A DNA stretch of 64,000 nucleotides, taken from positions 124,001-188,000 of the forward strand of contig NZ_BMJC01000005.1 of the NCBI RefSeq assembly GCF_014642875.1. Reading direction: 5' to 3'. Origin of the DNA: Puia dinghuensis (lineage in GTDB: Bacteria > Bacteroidota > Bacteroidia > Chitinophagales > Chitinophagaceae). The notes under the pieces are model-generated. The model did not search any database, was not told where the DNA came from, and worked only from the letters and a program-made list of their open reading frames with translations. This document shows positions 25,641 to 34,767 of the stretch, one piece after another; position 1 is the stretch's first letter, and each line of letters opens with the position of its first letter. The position numbers were made by a program, and so were the translations under genes.

Positions 25641-27473
25641 TCAATACCCCGGATTCTGCTGCCCCGCAATCTTCGCATTCGCATTCACCTCCTGCAGCGG
25701 TATCGGCCACGCATAACTCTTATCCGGAAAAGCCAGCGCCGGCGTCGCCATATCACTCCCATAAAAACTCGCCTCCGACGCCCCCAAATGCCACCGGCAT
25801 ATATCTATCCACCACTGCCCCTCATTGAACAACTCCGCCCACCGCTCATAATACAACGGATTATGCCCCAACACCGCATCACCCGCCGCCGCCGCACTCG
25901 TCGCACTCGTCAGCGAAGCATAATCCACCGGCGACGCCCCATTCACCGGATACCCATACGCCCGCCGCTTCACCTTATTCAGATACTCCAACCCCGTCAC
26001 CCCATCATTCGTATTGATACTCGCCTCGGCATACAACAAATACACATCCGCCAGCCGCAACAAATAAATATTCGCCCCATCGGCCTGACCACCCGGAACA
26101 TTATTGACATTGGAATATATAGGCGCATACTTCCGGAAACTCCATTGATAAGCATTGGCCTTCGTAGGCCCACTCGGCCGCGACACCGGCACAAAACCTG
26201 CCGTCGGTATCGTCCCCGGGATATAACCCGCCGCAGGCGTATTGATCGCTGAATCCACCCACGGCTGCAAACAGCTCACAAAAAGCCGCGGATCACAAGT
26301 CTGATTAGCCCGCACCTGCAACGATGCCGTCTTATACGCCGGGTCCATGATCATCGCCGGATTCGCCGGCGACGCAGGCTTAGAAGAGTTATACGCCGGA
26401 TTGGCGACAAGACTGTACGGCCCCAGCGGGAACCCAAACCGCAGGATATTCTTGTCATGAACTACCTCATTTCCATACCCCAGCGGTATCGCATCCGTCT
26501 CCGCGCCATCCGTACCAAGCACCCACGGACTCCAGATCAGGCCGTTGATACTCGTGGAATTGGGCGCACCCCCATACACCCCATAATCTCCATTGGACGC
26601 ATAATCGATATTGAGCTCGAACAGCGATTCCTCATTGAACTCATTCGCGCTGATCCCGATAAAGGCATTGCGATACTTCGCATACGGCATCAGTGACTTG
26701 CCGCTATTCGTGATCACATCCAACAGCGTAGTCTTCGCATCGGCATAATCCTTCGAATACACATACGCCTTCCCCAACAGCCCCTTCGCCGCCCACTCAC
26801 TGGCCCGCCCCTCTTCATTACCGGTCCACACCTGGCCATGCAGCAAGGCCGCCGCCTGCTTCAGATCGCTCTCGACGAGCGCCCACACATCCTTTGCCGG
26901 ACTGCGGGCCACCTGCGAACCCGCCAGGCTCGTAGGAAGAACGGTATCAATAGGCACCCCAAGCCCCGACCCGCCACTGGGCACAAAATCCTGCCCGAAC
27001 AAGCTCTCCAGCCATAGGTAGTAATAGCCGCGCAGACAATAGGCCTGACCGCGTATCAGATTCACCGGGCCCCCATCATTGGGCGAAGCATACTTAGCCA
27101 TATACACATTGCAAGCCTGCAACACCGCATTGCAATTCTTTATCCCCGCATAACAAACCGCCCATGCCCCCTGCGCATACGAATTGGCCGCGGTAAAGCT
27201 GGTCTGGCACATCTCCACCCAGCCCGCATCGTAACCCCCGTCATCGGCGGCATGCGTGCAATTAGCCATCGCCTTGGGCAGGAAATTGAACCCGAACATA
27301 TTCGCATCCCGCATCGCCGAATAGGCCGTAGCCAGCACACTGTTCAACCCATCGATCGTATTAGGATAGGTCGATACCGAAAACAGGTTCGTAGGCGCCA
27401 CCTGCGAAGGGTCTTTCGAACAACCGGCAAACAAAACCACCGGTATCATAAAGGCAACAATCTTCTTGATCAT
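25641..27473 (-). CDS. susD: SusD/RagB-family glycan-binding lipoprotein
   Basis: A 610-residue outer-surface lipoprotein that caps the SusC channel and binds the glycan. The signal ends in a lipobox (VVLFAGC, cysteine at residue 18) followed by SKD. The N-terminal SusD-like domain has the TPR helices (TYPNTIDGLNSVLATAYSAM), with INLIRGQAYCLRGYYYLWL-type helices later, here NLIRGQAYCLRGYYYLWLE. The RagB/SusD C-terminal part ends with YYERWAELFNEGQWWIDICR and a final QQNPGY. It lies 47 bases downstream of susC, so the two form the usual pair. The glycan is best guessed from the GH97 partner as an alpha-glucan. Confidence 0.96.
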   Translation of the reverse strand: MIKKIVAFMIPVVLFAGCSKDPSQVAPTNLFSVSTYPNTIDGLNSVLATAYSAMRDANMFGFNFLPKAMANCTHAADDGGYDAGWVEMCQTSFTAANSYAQGAWAVCYAGIKNCNAVLQACNVYMAKYASPNDGGPVNLIRGQAYCLRGYYYLWLESLFGQDFVPSGGSGLGVPIDTVLPTSLAGSQVARSPAKDVWALVESDLKQAAALLHGQVWTGNEEGRASEWAAKGLLGKAYVYSKDYADAKTTLLDVITNSGKSLMPYAKYRNAFIGISANEFNEESLFELNIDYASNGDYGVYGGAPNSTSINGLIWSPWVLGTDGAETDAIPLGYGNEVVHDKNILRFGFPLGPYSLVANPAYNSSKPASPANPAMIMDPAYKTASLQVRANQTCDPRLFVSCLQPWVDSAINTPAAGYIPGTIPTAGFVPVSRPSGPTKANAYQWSFRKYAPIYSNVNNVPGGQADGANIYLLRLADVYLLYAEASINTNDGVTGLEYLNKVKRRAYGYPVNGASPVDYASLTSATSAAAAGDAVLGHNPLYYERWAELFNEGQWWIDICRWHLGASEASFYGSDMATPALAFPDKSYAWPIPLQEVNANAKIAGQQNPGY

Positions 27474-27520
27474 TTTTATATATTTTATACTTCCCCGGCC
27501 TACCGGCCAGGGCGAATAGT

Positions 27521-30500
27521 TTAAAAATTAAAATCCACACCCGCCGAATAGATCCTCGTCTGCGGATACTGCGACACCCCATCCAACCCCCGCGTCGTCA
27601 CCCCAACAGAATTGCCTACATAACCGCTAAGTGAAGCATGCGAAAACCCGCTACCCACCTCCGGATCCAGCCCCGAATAGTGCGTAAGCACAAACAAATT
27701 ATTCGCCATCACAAAAAGCCGCGCACTCTTGATACTGGCCTTCTGCAACAACGCATCCGAGAACGTATACCCCACCTGCACATTCTTCAGCTTCACATAA
27801 CTGCCGCTCTCGACGAAATAACTGTTCACCTTAGTATAATTGCCATTCGGATCATACACAAACGTCCCACCTGCACCTACAACCCCCATCCGCGGCTGCG
27901 AAGTCAGTCCATTGCCGCCGAAATACGAATCGTTCAACGCCTTCGTCGTCACATTCGCATCACCCGTAAAAGGATACAACTCATAAGCCTTCACCCCATT
28001 GAACAGATCGACACCAGCCACGCCGTTGAACAGCAACGCCGCATCGAAACCCTTATAGGTAAGCCGGATATTGACCCCGTACACCAGTTTGGGATTGGGA
28101 TTGCCGATCACCTGCTGATCCTTCGAACTCAGCGTAGCGCCATTCTTGGTATCATGCGCAAAGATCAGATCGCCCGCATGCGCATTGGGCTGCGCACTCG
28201 CCGCCGCCTCTGCATCGGTCTTGAACATCCCGATCGCCTTATATCCATAAAAAGACCCGAAGGGCAGCCCGTTCCTGGTAATCGTTATCGGCTGGTTAGC
28301 CATCACCCCATACCCCTCATTGCCATTGTTGTAATAATTGTAGCCGTCGTATAACGCATCCGTCGCAATCCCGTCGAGATTGGTCACCTTGTTCGTATTG
28401 AAACCCGCCGTCACACTCACATCATACCCCAGCTCGCCCGCCTTGTCACGATACCCCGCGAGCACATCGACCCCCTTGCTGCTGACACTGCCGATATTGG
28501 TAAAGAACGGCGAAGAAAAACCCGAGTTCAGCGGCAGCGGCAGGGCATACAACATGTCCTGCGTCGTCTTGTTATACCATTCCACACTGAAATAGATCCT
28601 GCCCTTCAGCAACTCTCCATCCAGGCCGATATTCGTCTCCTTCACCGTCTCCCAGTGCAGGTTGGGATTGGCGAGCGTGTTGATGGAAGACCCGATATAC
28701 AAAGGGGCGCCCGGAGCGAAATTCGCGGCGTTCACCGAGGTGTTCCCAAAACCCGCTATCCCGGAATAGGGCCCATAGAACGATGCAAACGTGTATGCCG
28801 GAACATTACTGTTGCCCAGCGTCCCATAGCTGCCGCGCAACTTCAGCAGGTTCACCACCGGCAGCGCACCCGCGAAGAAAGCCTCATCACTGATCGTCCA
28901 GCCCGCCGAACCCGCCGCAAACACCCCACGCTGTTTATTCGGTCCAAAGACAGTAAAATTCGCATCCTGCCGGATGCTGCCCGACAGATAATACCGCTTG
29001 TCATAGTTATAATTGATCCGCCCAAACTCCGACTTGATCAGTCCATTCCCATCATAACTCCCCGTAGCCGTCGTCGTCGACTGCGACGTCGTGATGATCG
29101 AATAATCCGGTAGCCCATTGGCCGACACCGTCGCGTTAAGGTTATTGAACTTCGTCGTTATCTGCTCATAACCCGCCACCGCATTGATCGTATGCTTACC
29201 GAACTCCTGCTCGTACGTCAGCACATAGTTATCCAGCAACTGACCGCTCTGGACATACAACTTATTCAACGCGTTCGTCGAATTCACCACCGCCCCGAAA
29301 TTGAACGGCGACTGGTAAAAATCCATGGTTTCCAAATAGTAGGAATATCCATGCGTCGTCCTGAAATTCAAATGCAAAGGCAGTTTTATCTCCGCATACA
29401 CATTCCCCTGGAAGTTATTCTGGAAATCAATCGCCGTAGCCGATTCTGCCGCCCCATAAGGATTGGGCGCCCCGAACTGGATCCCATAACCAGGCGGCAC
29501 AGTGCCCCACGTTCCATCCTCGTTACGTATCGGGATAACAGGCGAAGTACGGAACGGCGCATTATGCAGCTGCGCTTCATCCCCCACCAGCGGCGCCGTC
29601 TTCCGTTGCGAAAAAGCGATCTGCTCGCCCACCTTGATCCAATTGCCCAGCTTATAATCTGTGTTGATCCGCGCTCCGCCGATATTCGAATAGTTGCGGA
29701 CAAATATCCCCTTCTGCGCATTGTAGAAACCCGAAAAAAGGTAGTTCACCGCCGGCGTGGACCCTGACACCGACAGGTTATAGTTCTGTTCATACGCATT
29801 TCCATACAAAGCATGCACCCAGTCCGTATTGGCCAGCGTATCCGTATGTGCCGCCCCCTTGAAATAGGAGGGATTGATAACATTCTCGAGCTTCATATAG
29901 TCATCCTTGCGCAGCAGATCAGTCACCAGCTTGGGATGGGTGACGCCATAGCGCATATTGAAATTGACCACCGGCTTCGCGCCTGCCCCCCGCTTCGTCG
30001 TGATGAGGATAACGCCGCCTGCGGCGGCCGACCCATAGATAGCTGCCGCACTGGCATCCTTGAGGATGTCCACCGTGGCAACGTCCTGGATATTGATATT
30101 GTCCCCCGGCACCCGCACCCCGTCGACGATGTATAAAGGCGCCGGCTGGTGCAGCGAAGAAAGTCCCCTGATAATGATCTCCGGAGTCGAGGCGCCCGGC
30201 TCACCGGAATTATTGATCACCTCCACCCCCGCTGCCCTACCCTGCAACGCCGCTGTCAGACTGGTCACCGGCTGCTCCTTGATGGCCGATCCGCTCACCG
30301 ACGCGAGACTCCCCGTCACATCCTTGCGTTTCTGGGTGCCATACCCCACTACTACCACCTCGTTCAGGTTCGACCTGCCGGGCGCCATCGCAACAGTCAG
30401 CTCCACCCTGGTGCCAGGTCTCACTAATTGCGTTTCAAATCCCACATAGGAAACCTCCAGCACCGCCCCCGCAGCAGGCACCCGCAGGGAAAACCTCCCG

Positions 30501-30679
30501 CCCGCATCCGTCGTCACGGCGGCAGCACTGCCTTTAACTTTTACCGTCGCACCCACCAGTGCAACACCCTTATCATCGGTGACTGTCCCGGATAACCTCC
30601 TGTCCTGCGCCCGGGCATAAAAGAAGAAGAGTGAAAAAATGCCAAGTAGCATTTTGCACAGCAATCGTTGTTTTGTCAT
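27521..30679 (-). CDS. susC: SusC/RagA-family TonB-dependent outer-membrane transporter
   Basis: A 1052-residue TonB-dependent transporter that imports oligosaccharides across the outer membrane with its SusD lid. After a signal peptide (LLGIFSLFFFYARAQ) comes a carboxypeptidase-regulatory-like domain (GTVTDDKGVALVGATVKVKG). Next are the SusC signature EVVVVGYGTQKRKDVTGS and the plug (IIIRGLSSL, PLYIVDGVRV, TVDILKDASAAAIYGSAAAG). The long barrel ends in RIYSAGVDFNF, with the terminal aromatic residue. No extra N-terminal sigma-factor signalling domain is seen. It is first in the susC-susD-susB operon. Confidence 0.97.
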   Translation of the reverse strand: MTKQRLLCKMLLGIFSLFFFYARAQDRRLSGTVTDDKGVALVGATVKVKGSAAAVTTDAGGRFSLRVPAAGAVLEVSYVGFETQLVRPGTRVELTVAMAPGRSNLNEVVVVGYGTQKRKDVTGSLASVSGSAIKEQPVTSLTAALQGRAAGVEVINNSGEPGASTPEIIIRGLSSLHQPAPLYIVDGVRVPGDNINIQDVATVDILKDASAAAIYGSAAAGGVILITTKRGAGAKPVVNFNMRYGVTHPKLVTDLLRKDDYMKLENVINPSYFKGAAHTDTLANTDWVHALYGNAYEQNYNLSVSGSTPAVNYLFSGFYNAQKGIFVRNYSNIGGARINTDYKLGNWIKVGEQIAFSQRKTAPLVGDEAQLHNAPFRTSPVIPIRNEDGTWGTVPPGYGIQFGAPNPYGAAESATAIDFQNNFQGNVYAEIKLPLHLNFRTTHGYSYYLETMDFYQSPFNFGAVVNSTNALNKLYVQSGQLLDNYVLTYEQEFGKHTINAVAGYEQITTKFNNLNATVSANGLPDYSIITTSQSTTTATGSYDGNGLIKSEFGRINYNYDKRYYLSGSIRQDANFTVFGPNKQRGVFAAGSAGWTISDEAFFAGALPVVNLLKLRGSYGTLGNSNVPAYTFASFYGPYSGIAGFGNTSVNAANFAPGAPLYIGSSINTLANPNLHWETVKETNIGLDGELLKGRIYFSVEWYNKTTQDMLYALPLPLNSGFSSPFFTNIGSVSSKGVDVLAGYRDKAGELGYDVSVTAGFNTNKVTNLDGIATDALYDGYNYYNNGNEGYGVMANQPITITRNGLPFGSFYGYKAIGMFKTDAEAAASAQPNAHAGDLIFAHDTKNGATLSSKDQQVIGNPNPKLVYGVNIRLTYKGFDAALLFNGVAGVDLFNGVKAYELYPFTGDANVTTKALNDSYFGGNGLTSQPRMGVVGAGGTFVYDPNGNYTKVNSYFVESGSYVKLKNVQVGYTFSDALLQKASIKSARLFVMANNLFVLTHYSGLDPEVGSGFSHASLSGYVGNSVGVTTRGLDGVSQYPQTRIYSAGVDFNF

Positions 30680-30987
30680 AAACAGTATTTAGGACGAAAC
30701 AACAAATTGGCGCAGAGGCATAAAAGTTATATTCGGTTTGTATAAGAAATATCCCCGAAATCTGGCGCGCACGCCAAACTAACAACCTGTATCCCAAATC
30801 CTTAAAAACATATTAAAAAATTGAAAATATAATGCATTTGTAAGCCTCACCCCACCATTCCCCCGCCCCAGGGGGCCCCGCCTCGCCCCATCATTCCCCC
30901 GCCCGCCTCATCACCCTCACCCGCCTCATCACCCTCACCCGCTTCACCCCATCACCCCTCATGGCCCTCCCCGCGCGAGCCACCCCC
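30680..30987. other. Intergenic region upstream of susC
   Basis: The part next to susC is AT-rich and should hold its promoter, but no clean -33/-7 pair is evident. The rest is C-rich and includes a tandem repeat at 30903-30947. No gene is supported. Confidence 0.5.
30903..30947. repeat. 18-bp tandem repeat
   Basis: CCGCCTCATCACCCTCAC occurs twice without gap (30903-30920, 30921-30938) and then partially. It lies in a C-rich spacer and has no flanking signal that suggests a function. Confidence 0.75.
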
Positions 30988-31770
30988 CTACACCTTAAAG
31001 ATCTTATCGATCAGCAGGTTCAACACCTCCAAAAACACCAGCACAATAATGATCCACTCTAAAAACGTACTGTTCCTATACTGCAGCAGATCTTTAAACA
31101 ACTCCAGATTCTCTTTAATAATCTCCAGCCCCTCCCGCACATCCCGGTAGCGCTCCTGCAGGTCGAACGTTCGCTTGAGCCCCACGTCTATCCGGTTAAG
31201 GTTCTCATCCTCCCAGGTCTCGGGCGGCGAGTCGAAAATATACAGGTTCTCCGAAATACGATTCTTTAGGTTCAACGTCTTACCTATATACTGCTTCAGC
31301 GACTTCCCCGTGATATCCAGCCGCCCCTTCCGCTCCAGGCTGTTCGTATGACTGTTCGTTTCCTCCAGGAGCACGTTCGTCAACTCCGCAAAATAATCCA
31401 GTGACACCGACTGGCTCACATTCAACATGATCAGCCGAAACACCTCGATATCCGGCTGCACGATCTCTATCTTATTGTACCCGAACTTATTCTCCCGCGC
31501 ATTCGTCTCCACCTCGAACTCTTCGCTCAACTTCAGCTCGAAGCTGTTCTTGCAAAATGGAGCGATCCGTTGCAAAAAAGCCTCCCGCTCCGCCTCATTA
31601 TAATTAAGGAAACAAACCACCCCGTATTTGAAGACATAGACAAAGGCCTCTTCCCCGGTCTTATAAAACAGCTCGTCGGCATCGTAGTGGTGAATGCCCT
31701 CTTTATAGCTTGACCTGAACGCCCTTACGTCGATACTGTCAGCTATTTGGTAAGACACAACGTACAGCAT
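30988..31770 (-). CDS. RMD1/DUF155-family membrane protein
   Basis: A 260-residue member of the RMD1 (DUF155) family, whose eukaryotic relatives are mitochondrial or sporulation-linked; the bacterial role is unknown. The N-terminal half has the family pattern YKTGEEAFVYVFKYGVVCFLNY. The middle has the helical SLDYFAELTNVLLEETNSH and GLEIIKENLELFKDLLQYR stretches, and a C-terminal hydrophobic segment (FLEWIIIVLVFLEVLNLLI) anchors it to the membrane. Start and length fit the family. It stands alone, facing away from the VOC gene at 31870. Confidence 0.9.
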   Translation of the reverse strand: MLYVVSYQIADSIDVRAFRSSYKEGIHHYDADELFYKTGEEAFVYVFKYGVVCFLNYNEAEREAFLQRIAPFCKNSFELKLSEEFEVETNARENKFGYNKIEIVQPDIEVFRLIMLNVSQSVSLDYFAELTNVLLEETNSHTNSLERKGRLDITGKSLKQYIGKTLNLKNRISENLYIFDSPPETWEDENLNRIDVGLKRTFDLQERYRDVREGLEIIKENLELFKDLLQYRNSTFLEWIIIVLVFLEVLNLLIDKIFKV

Positions 31771-31869
31771 AGACCTTCAAGGTAAGCGATCTGCCCTCCA
31801 AAATAAAATACTAAAATAATTACCATATTGACTAACTATTTTAGTATATTGGCCCCAAAACCAACAACC

Positions 31870-32253
31870 ATGCAATCCCTTGCTCCCAACATCTTCGTAA
31901 AAGACATCAACGCTACGCTCGACTTCTATCGCAACCTTGGCTTTCAGCTCACCATGTCCGTCCCCCAACCCGGCGAAGGCGATTTTGTCTGGGCCATGAT
32001 GACCAATGGCAAGGTCACGATGATGTTCCAAACCATCGAAAGCCTGGGCGACACCCTGCCGGCCATCAGCCGCACCGCCGACGGCGGCTCCCTGCTGCTC
32101 TATATAAACCTGGAGAACATCCGCGCTTTCTTCGATAGCATCAAGGACAAGGTCACCATCCTCCAGGGCCTGGAAAAGACCTTCTACGGCGCCACCGAAT
32201 TCTCCATCCTGGATAACAATAATTACGTCCTCACCTTCGCCGAACACGAATAG
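31870..32253 (+). CDS. VOC-superfamily glyoxalase/bleomycin-resistance-like protein
   Basis: A 127-residue vicinal-oxygen-chelate protein. The start APNIFVKDINATLDFYRNLGF and the ending ATEFSILDNNNYVLTFAEHE are the two half-motifs of the family. The metal-site positions can be followed but the reaction cannot be told. ATG 31870 is preferred over 31828 because the earlier codons overlap an AT-rich promoter-like stretch (TTTTAGTATATTGG) and lack conservation. A short spacer of 120 bases follows before the sensor kinase gene. Confidence 0.85.
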   Translation: MQSLAPNIFVKDINATLDFYRNLGFQLTMSVPQPGEGDFVWAMMTNGKVTMMFQTIESLGDTLPAISRTADGGSLLLYINLENIRAFFDSIKDKVTILQGLEKTFYGATEFSILDNNNYVLTFAEHE

Positions 32254-32373
32254 CCCTCATCACATAAAATCTCCACCGTCCCCCGTCCTTCTCCACCGTC
32301 CCCCCGTCCCCCCATCCTCCACCAAACACGCTAACCGATCGGCAATTTCCCGCAAATCGGTTAGCTTTACGGC

Positions 32374-33453
32374 ATGACAGGCCGCATACACCCTCTTTTT
32401 CTCCACCTCGCCGGATGCGTGCTGTTCCTGTCCCTGCCCATTCTCTTCTCACCCGAATCCTTACCCCTCAAATCTTATCTGTCCAACCCGCCCACCCGGC
32501 GCGAACTCCTCATCTATGTACTCGTGCTGGGTGTCTTTTACGCCAATTACTTCCTGCTCATCCCTGCTTACTATTTCACCCGGCGTTACCTGGCCTTCGC
32601 CTTGTTCAACCTCCTTTGCTTCGGGCTGCTCACTTTCATGCCCCTTTTACTCGCCCCCATCTCCCCCTTACCCCGCCCCGGATTCAACAATACTCCACCC
32701 CACACCGCCGCACCCAACAGGCCCGAATACTCCCCGCCCCCTATCGACCATCCACACGGGCGCCCCATCTTCCGCGACATCAGCCAATACCTCTTTCTCT
32801 TCCTCGTCGTCCTCTTCCTGGCCCTGCTGCTGAAGATCCGCGATCGCTGGCGGCACGCCGAAGAAGAAAAGCTCCACGCCGAACTCGCCTATCTGAAAGC
32901 CCAGATCAACCCCCACTTTCTTTTTAATATCCTCAATAGCATTTACGCCCTCGCCCTCGAACGATCCGACCGAACCGCAGGCGCCGTCGTCAAACTCTCT
33001 TCGATGATGCGCTATGTCCTGCTCGAAGCCGGCCAAAACCGGGTCCCCCTCGAACAGGAGATCACCTATCTCACCGATTATATCGAATTACAGCAAACCC
33101 GCTTCGAAGACGAAGACACCCTCCAACTCGACTTCACCGTCACCGGCCAGCCCGAAGGAAAGACCATTGCGCCACTCCTGCTCATCCCCTTTGTGGAAAA
33201 CGCCTTTAAACATGGGATCAACCCCGAACAACCCTCCGCCATCCGCATCCGTATAGACATTGGGGAAAAAGAGTTACGACTGGCGGTCACCAACAGGAAG
33301 GTAGCCCCCAAGCTGCTCCCTACCGGACCGGCAGGTCTTGGCATCAACAACACCCGCCAGCGCCTGGGCATCCTCTATCCCGCGCAATACACCTTATCCA
33401 TCGAAGACAACGCAGATGATTTCCATGTTTTGCTAACTTTGCACCTGACATGA
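32374..33453 (+). CDS. LytS/YehU-type sensor histidine kinase
   Basis: A 359-residue membrane kinase of the His_kinase (PF06580) family. Four hydrophobic segments fill residues 1-155, split by a Pro-rich loop (about residues 98-130). The phosphorylated histidine is H181 in INPHFLFNILNS, and the ATP-binding part has PFVENAFKHGI and GLGINNTRQRL. It would sense an unknown signal at the inner membrane and phosphorylate the regulator encoded next. The two genes overlap by four bases (ATGA), so they are translationally coupled. A TAGCTTTA box at 32362-32369 lies four bases before the ATG. The Pro-rich loop is longer than usual. Confidence 0.93.
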   Translation: MTGRIHPLFLHLAGCVLFLSLPILFSPESLPLKSYLSNPPTRRELLIYVLVLGVFYANYFLLIPAYYFTRRYLAFALFNLLCFGLLTFMPLLLAPISPLPRPGFNNTPPHTAAPNRPEYSPPPIDHPHGRPIFRDISQYLFLFLVVLFLALLLKIRDRWRHAEEEKLHAELAYLKAQINPHFLFNILNSIYALALERSDRTAGAVVKLSSMMRYVLLEAGQNRVPLEQEITYLTDYIELQQTRFEDEDTLQLDFTVTGQPEGKTIAPLLLIPFVENAFKHGINPEQPSAIRIRIDIGEKELRLAVTNRKVAPKLLPTGPAGLGINNTRQRLGILYPAQYTLSIEDNADDFHVLLTLHLT

Positions 33454-34148
33454 TCAAAGCCATCGCAATAGACGACGAAGCGCCGGCCTTAAAAGTGATC
33501 GAGAATTTTTGCGACCGGACGGATACCATCACCCTCGAGCGGACCTTTCGCCGGCCCGCCGAAGCGCTGGGCTACCTGCAACAATCGCCCGTCGACCTGC
33601 TCTTCCTCGACATCCATATGCCTTCCCAGTCGGGGCTCGAACTCTACAAGACCATCGGCCCATCCACCCTTGCCATCTTTACGACGGCCCATAGCGAATA
33701 TGCGGTAGAAGGCTTCAACCTCAACGCCATCGACTACCTGCTAAAACCATTCACCTTCCAACGGTTTCAACAGGCCGTGAACAAGGCCGCCGATTACCTC
33801 GCCTTCCGCAGCACCCAGCAGAACCAGGGGCAATATTCCGAAGCCCTGCTCATCCGCTCGGACTACAGCCTCATTCGCATCAACACCGCCGGCATCCTCT
33901 TCATCGAAGCCGCAGACGACTATTTAAAAATATACCAGGAAAACAAACCCCCGCTCACCGTTCGCATGACCATGAAAGGCCTCATCGGCATGCTACCCCC
34001 CACCGATTTCATCCGTATCCACCGCTCCTATATTATCTCCCTCCGCCGCATTGACAACGTTCGCAACAAAACCGTCTCCATCAACGGCCGCGACCTCCCC
34101 ATCGGCAACAACTACGAAGCCGCCTTCTTCAAACACTTCAGCCGCTGA
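33450..34148 (+). CDS. LytTR-family response regulator
   Basis: A 232-residue response regulator that pairs with the kinase upstream, whose stop codon it overlaps. The receiver domain (residues 1-118) has the acidic pair DDE at 8-10, the phospho-acceptor D54 in LFLDIHMP, and the conserved lysine in LLKPF. The C-terminal LytTR DNA-binding domain (about 135-232) has the PLTVRMTMKGLIGMLP and FIRIHRSYIISLRRID blocks. LytTR regulators bind direct repeats in promoters; the target is not evident, though the FecR-like and YwqK-like genes are the nearest genes beyond it. Confidence 0.95.
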   Translation: MIKAIAIDDEAPALKVIENFCDRTDTITLERTFRRPAEALGYLQQSPVDLLFLDIHMPSQSGLELYKTIGPSTLAIFTTAHSEYAVEGFNLNAIDYLLKPFTFQRFQQAVNKAADYLAFRSTQQNQGQYSEALLIRSDYSLIRINTAGILFIEAADDYLKIYQENKPPLTVRMTMKGLIGMLPPTDFIRIHRSYIISLRRIDNVRNKTVSINGRDLPIGNNYEAAFFKHFSR

Positions 34149-34206
34149 CCCACCCCGGCCCCCCACTGCCCCGGCCTCCTGATCACCCGCCTCCGCCGTG
34201 GCGCCC

Positions 34207-34755
34207 CTACTTCTCCTTCAACTTCTCCAACTCAGCCGGACTCAACTTCTCCTTCTCCATCAAATCGATATCATGATTGATCATCACCATCTCCCCCGCC
34301 CCAAGCGTCTCCGGCTCATTATCCGTGTCGGAATGATACGACTTCGTTGCCCGTAACCGGCCCTCCAGCAGATCGACCTCCTCCCCCGGTTTGGACCGGT
34401 ACGCATCCGCATGAAACCGCGCACCGCCCCCCGCGCTGTCCAGCACCTCGACCATCAGGTCACGGGTATGAACGATAAAAGGTCTCCCCGGCATCCCCAC
34501 CACCTCGAACACCGCCTCTCCATCCAGCTGTATCTCCCGGTTATCCTTGCCAAACCCCTTCGCCACAAAAACGCTTGTCCCCGGGTTCAACACCACAGTA
34601 CTGCCATCCGGCAGGCCGAACGTCCTCGGATAGCCCGCCCCGACATGAAAAGAAGTTCCTTCACCCAAAGCACTTCCCTGTCTCCCATGACAGGCCGCAA
34701 CCACCAGACCCATCACCAGAGTCGAATAGACCAAACCGTGTCGTATTGTTCGCAT
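34207..34755 (-). CDS. FecR-domain lipoprotein
   Basis: A 182-residue predicted lipoprotein. ATG 34755 (34764 is also in frame) gives the signal TIRHGLVYSTLVMGLVVAAC, ending in a lipobox cysteine. The mature part has a FecR-like beta domain (YPRTFGLPDGSTVVLNPGT, then IQLDGEAVFEV, GRPFIVHTRDLMVEVLD), and the C-terminus is charged and helical (EKEKLSPAELEKLKEK). FecR proteins normally span the inner membrane as anti-sigma factors; here there is a lipid anchor and no sigma-factor gene nearby, so a regulatory role is doubtful. It follows the YwqK-like gene by 12 bases and is likely co-transcribed with it. Confidence 0.8.
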   Translation of the reverse strand: MRTIRHGLVYSTLVMGLVVAACHGRQGSALGEGTSFHVGAGYPRTFGLPDGSTVVLNPGTSVFVAKGFGKDNREIQLDGEAVFEVVGMPGRPFIVHTRDLMVEVLDSAGGGARFHADAYRSKPGEEVDLLEGRLRATKSYHSDTDNEPETLGAGEMVMINHDIDLMEKEKLSPAELEKLKEK

Positions 34756-34767
34756 AGCATTCAACAG

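Noticed and set aside
23774-25828. Two long plus-strand frames opposite the GH97 gene
   Set aside because: Basic low-information peptides mirroring a well-recognised enzyme; no start context or domain.
30903-30947. Possible CRISPR-like repeat
   Set aside because: The two 18-base units are directly adjacent without spacers, and no cas gene is present.
33434-33441. TAACTTTG as promoter of the LytTR regulator gene
   Set aside because: It lies in the coding end of the kinase gene, which overlaps the regulator by four bases; co-transcription is the simpler explanation.
34207-34755. FecR-like protein as an anti-sigma factor
   Set aside because: It has a lipobox instead of a membrane-spanning segment with a cytoplasmic anti-sigma domain, and there is no ECF sigma gene nearby.
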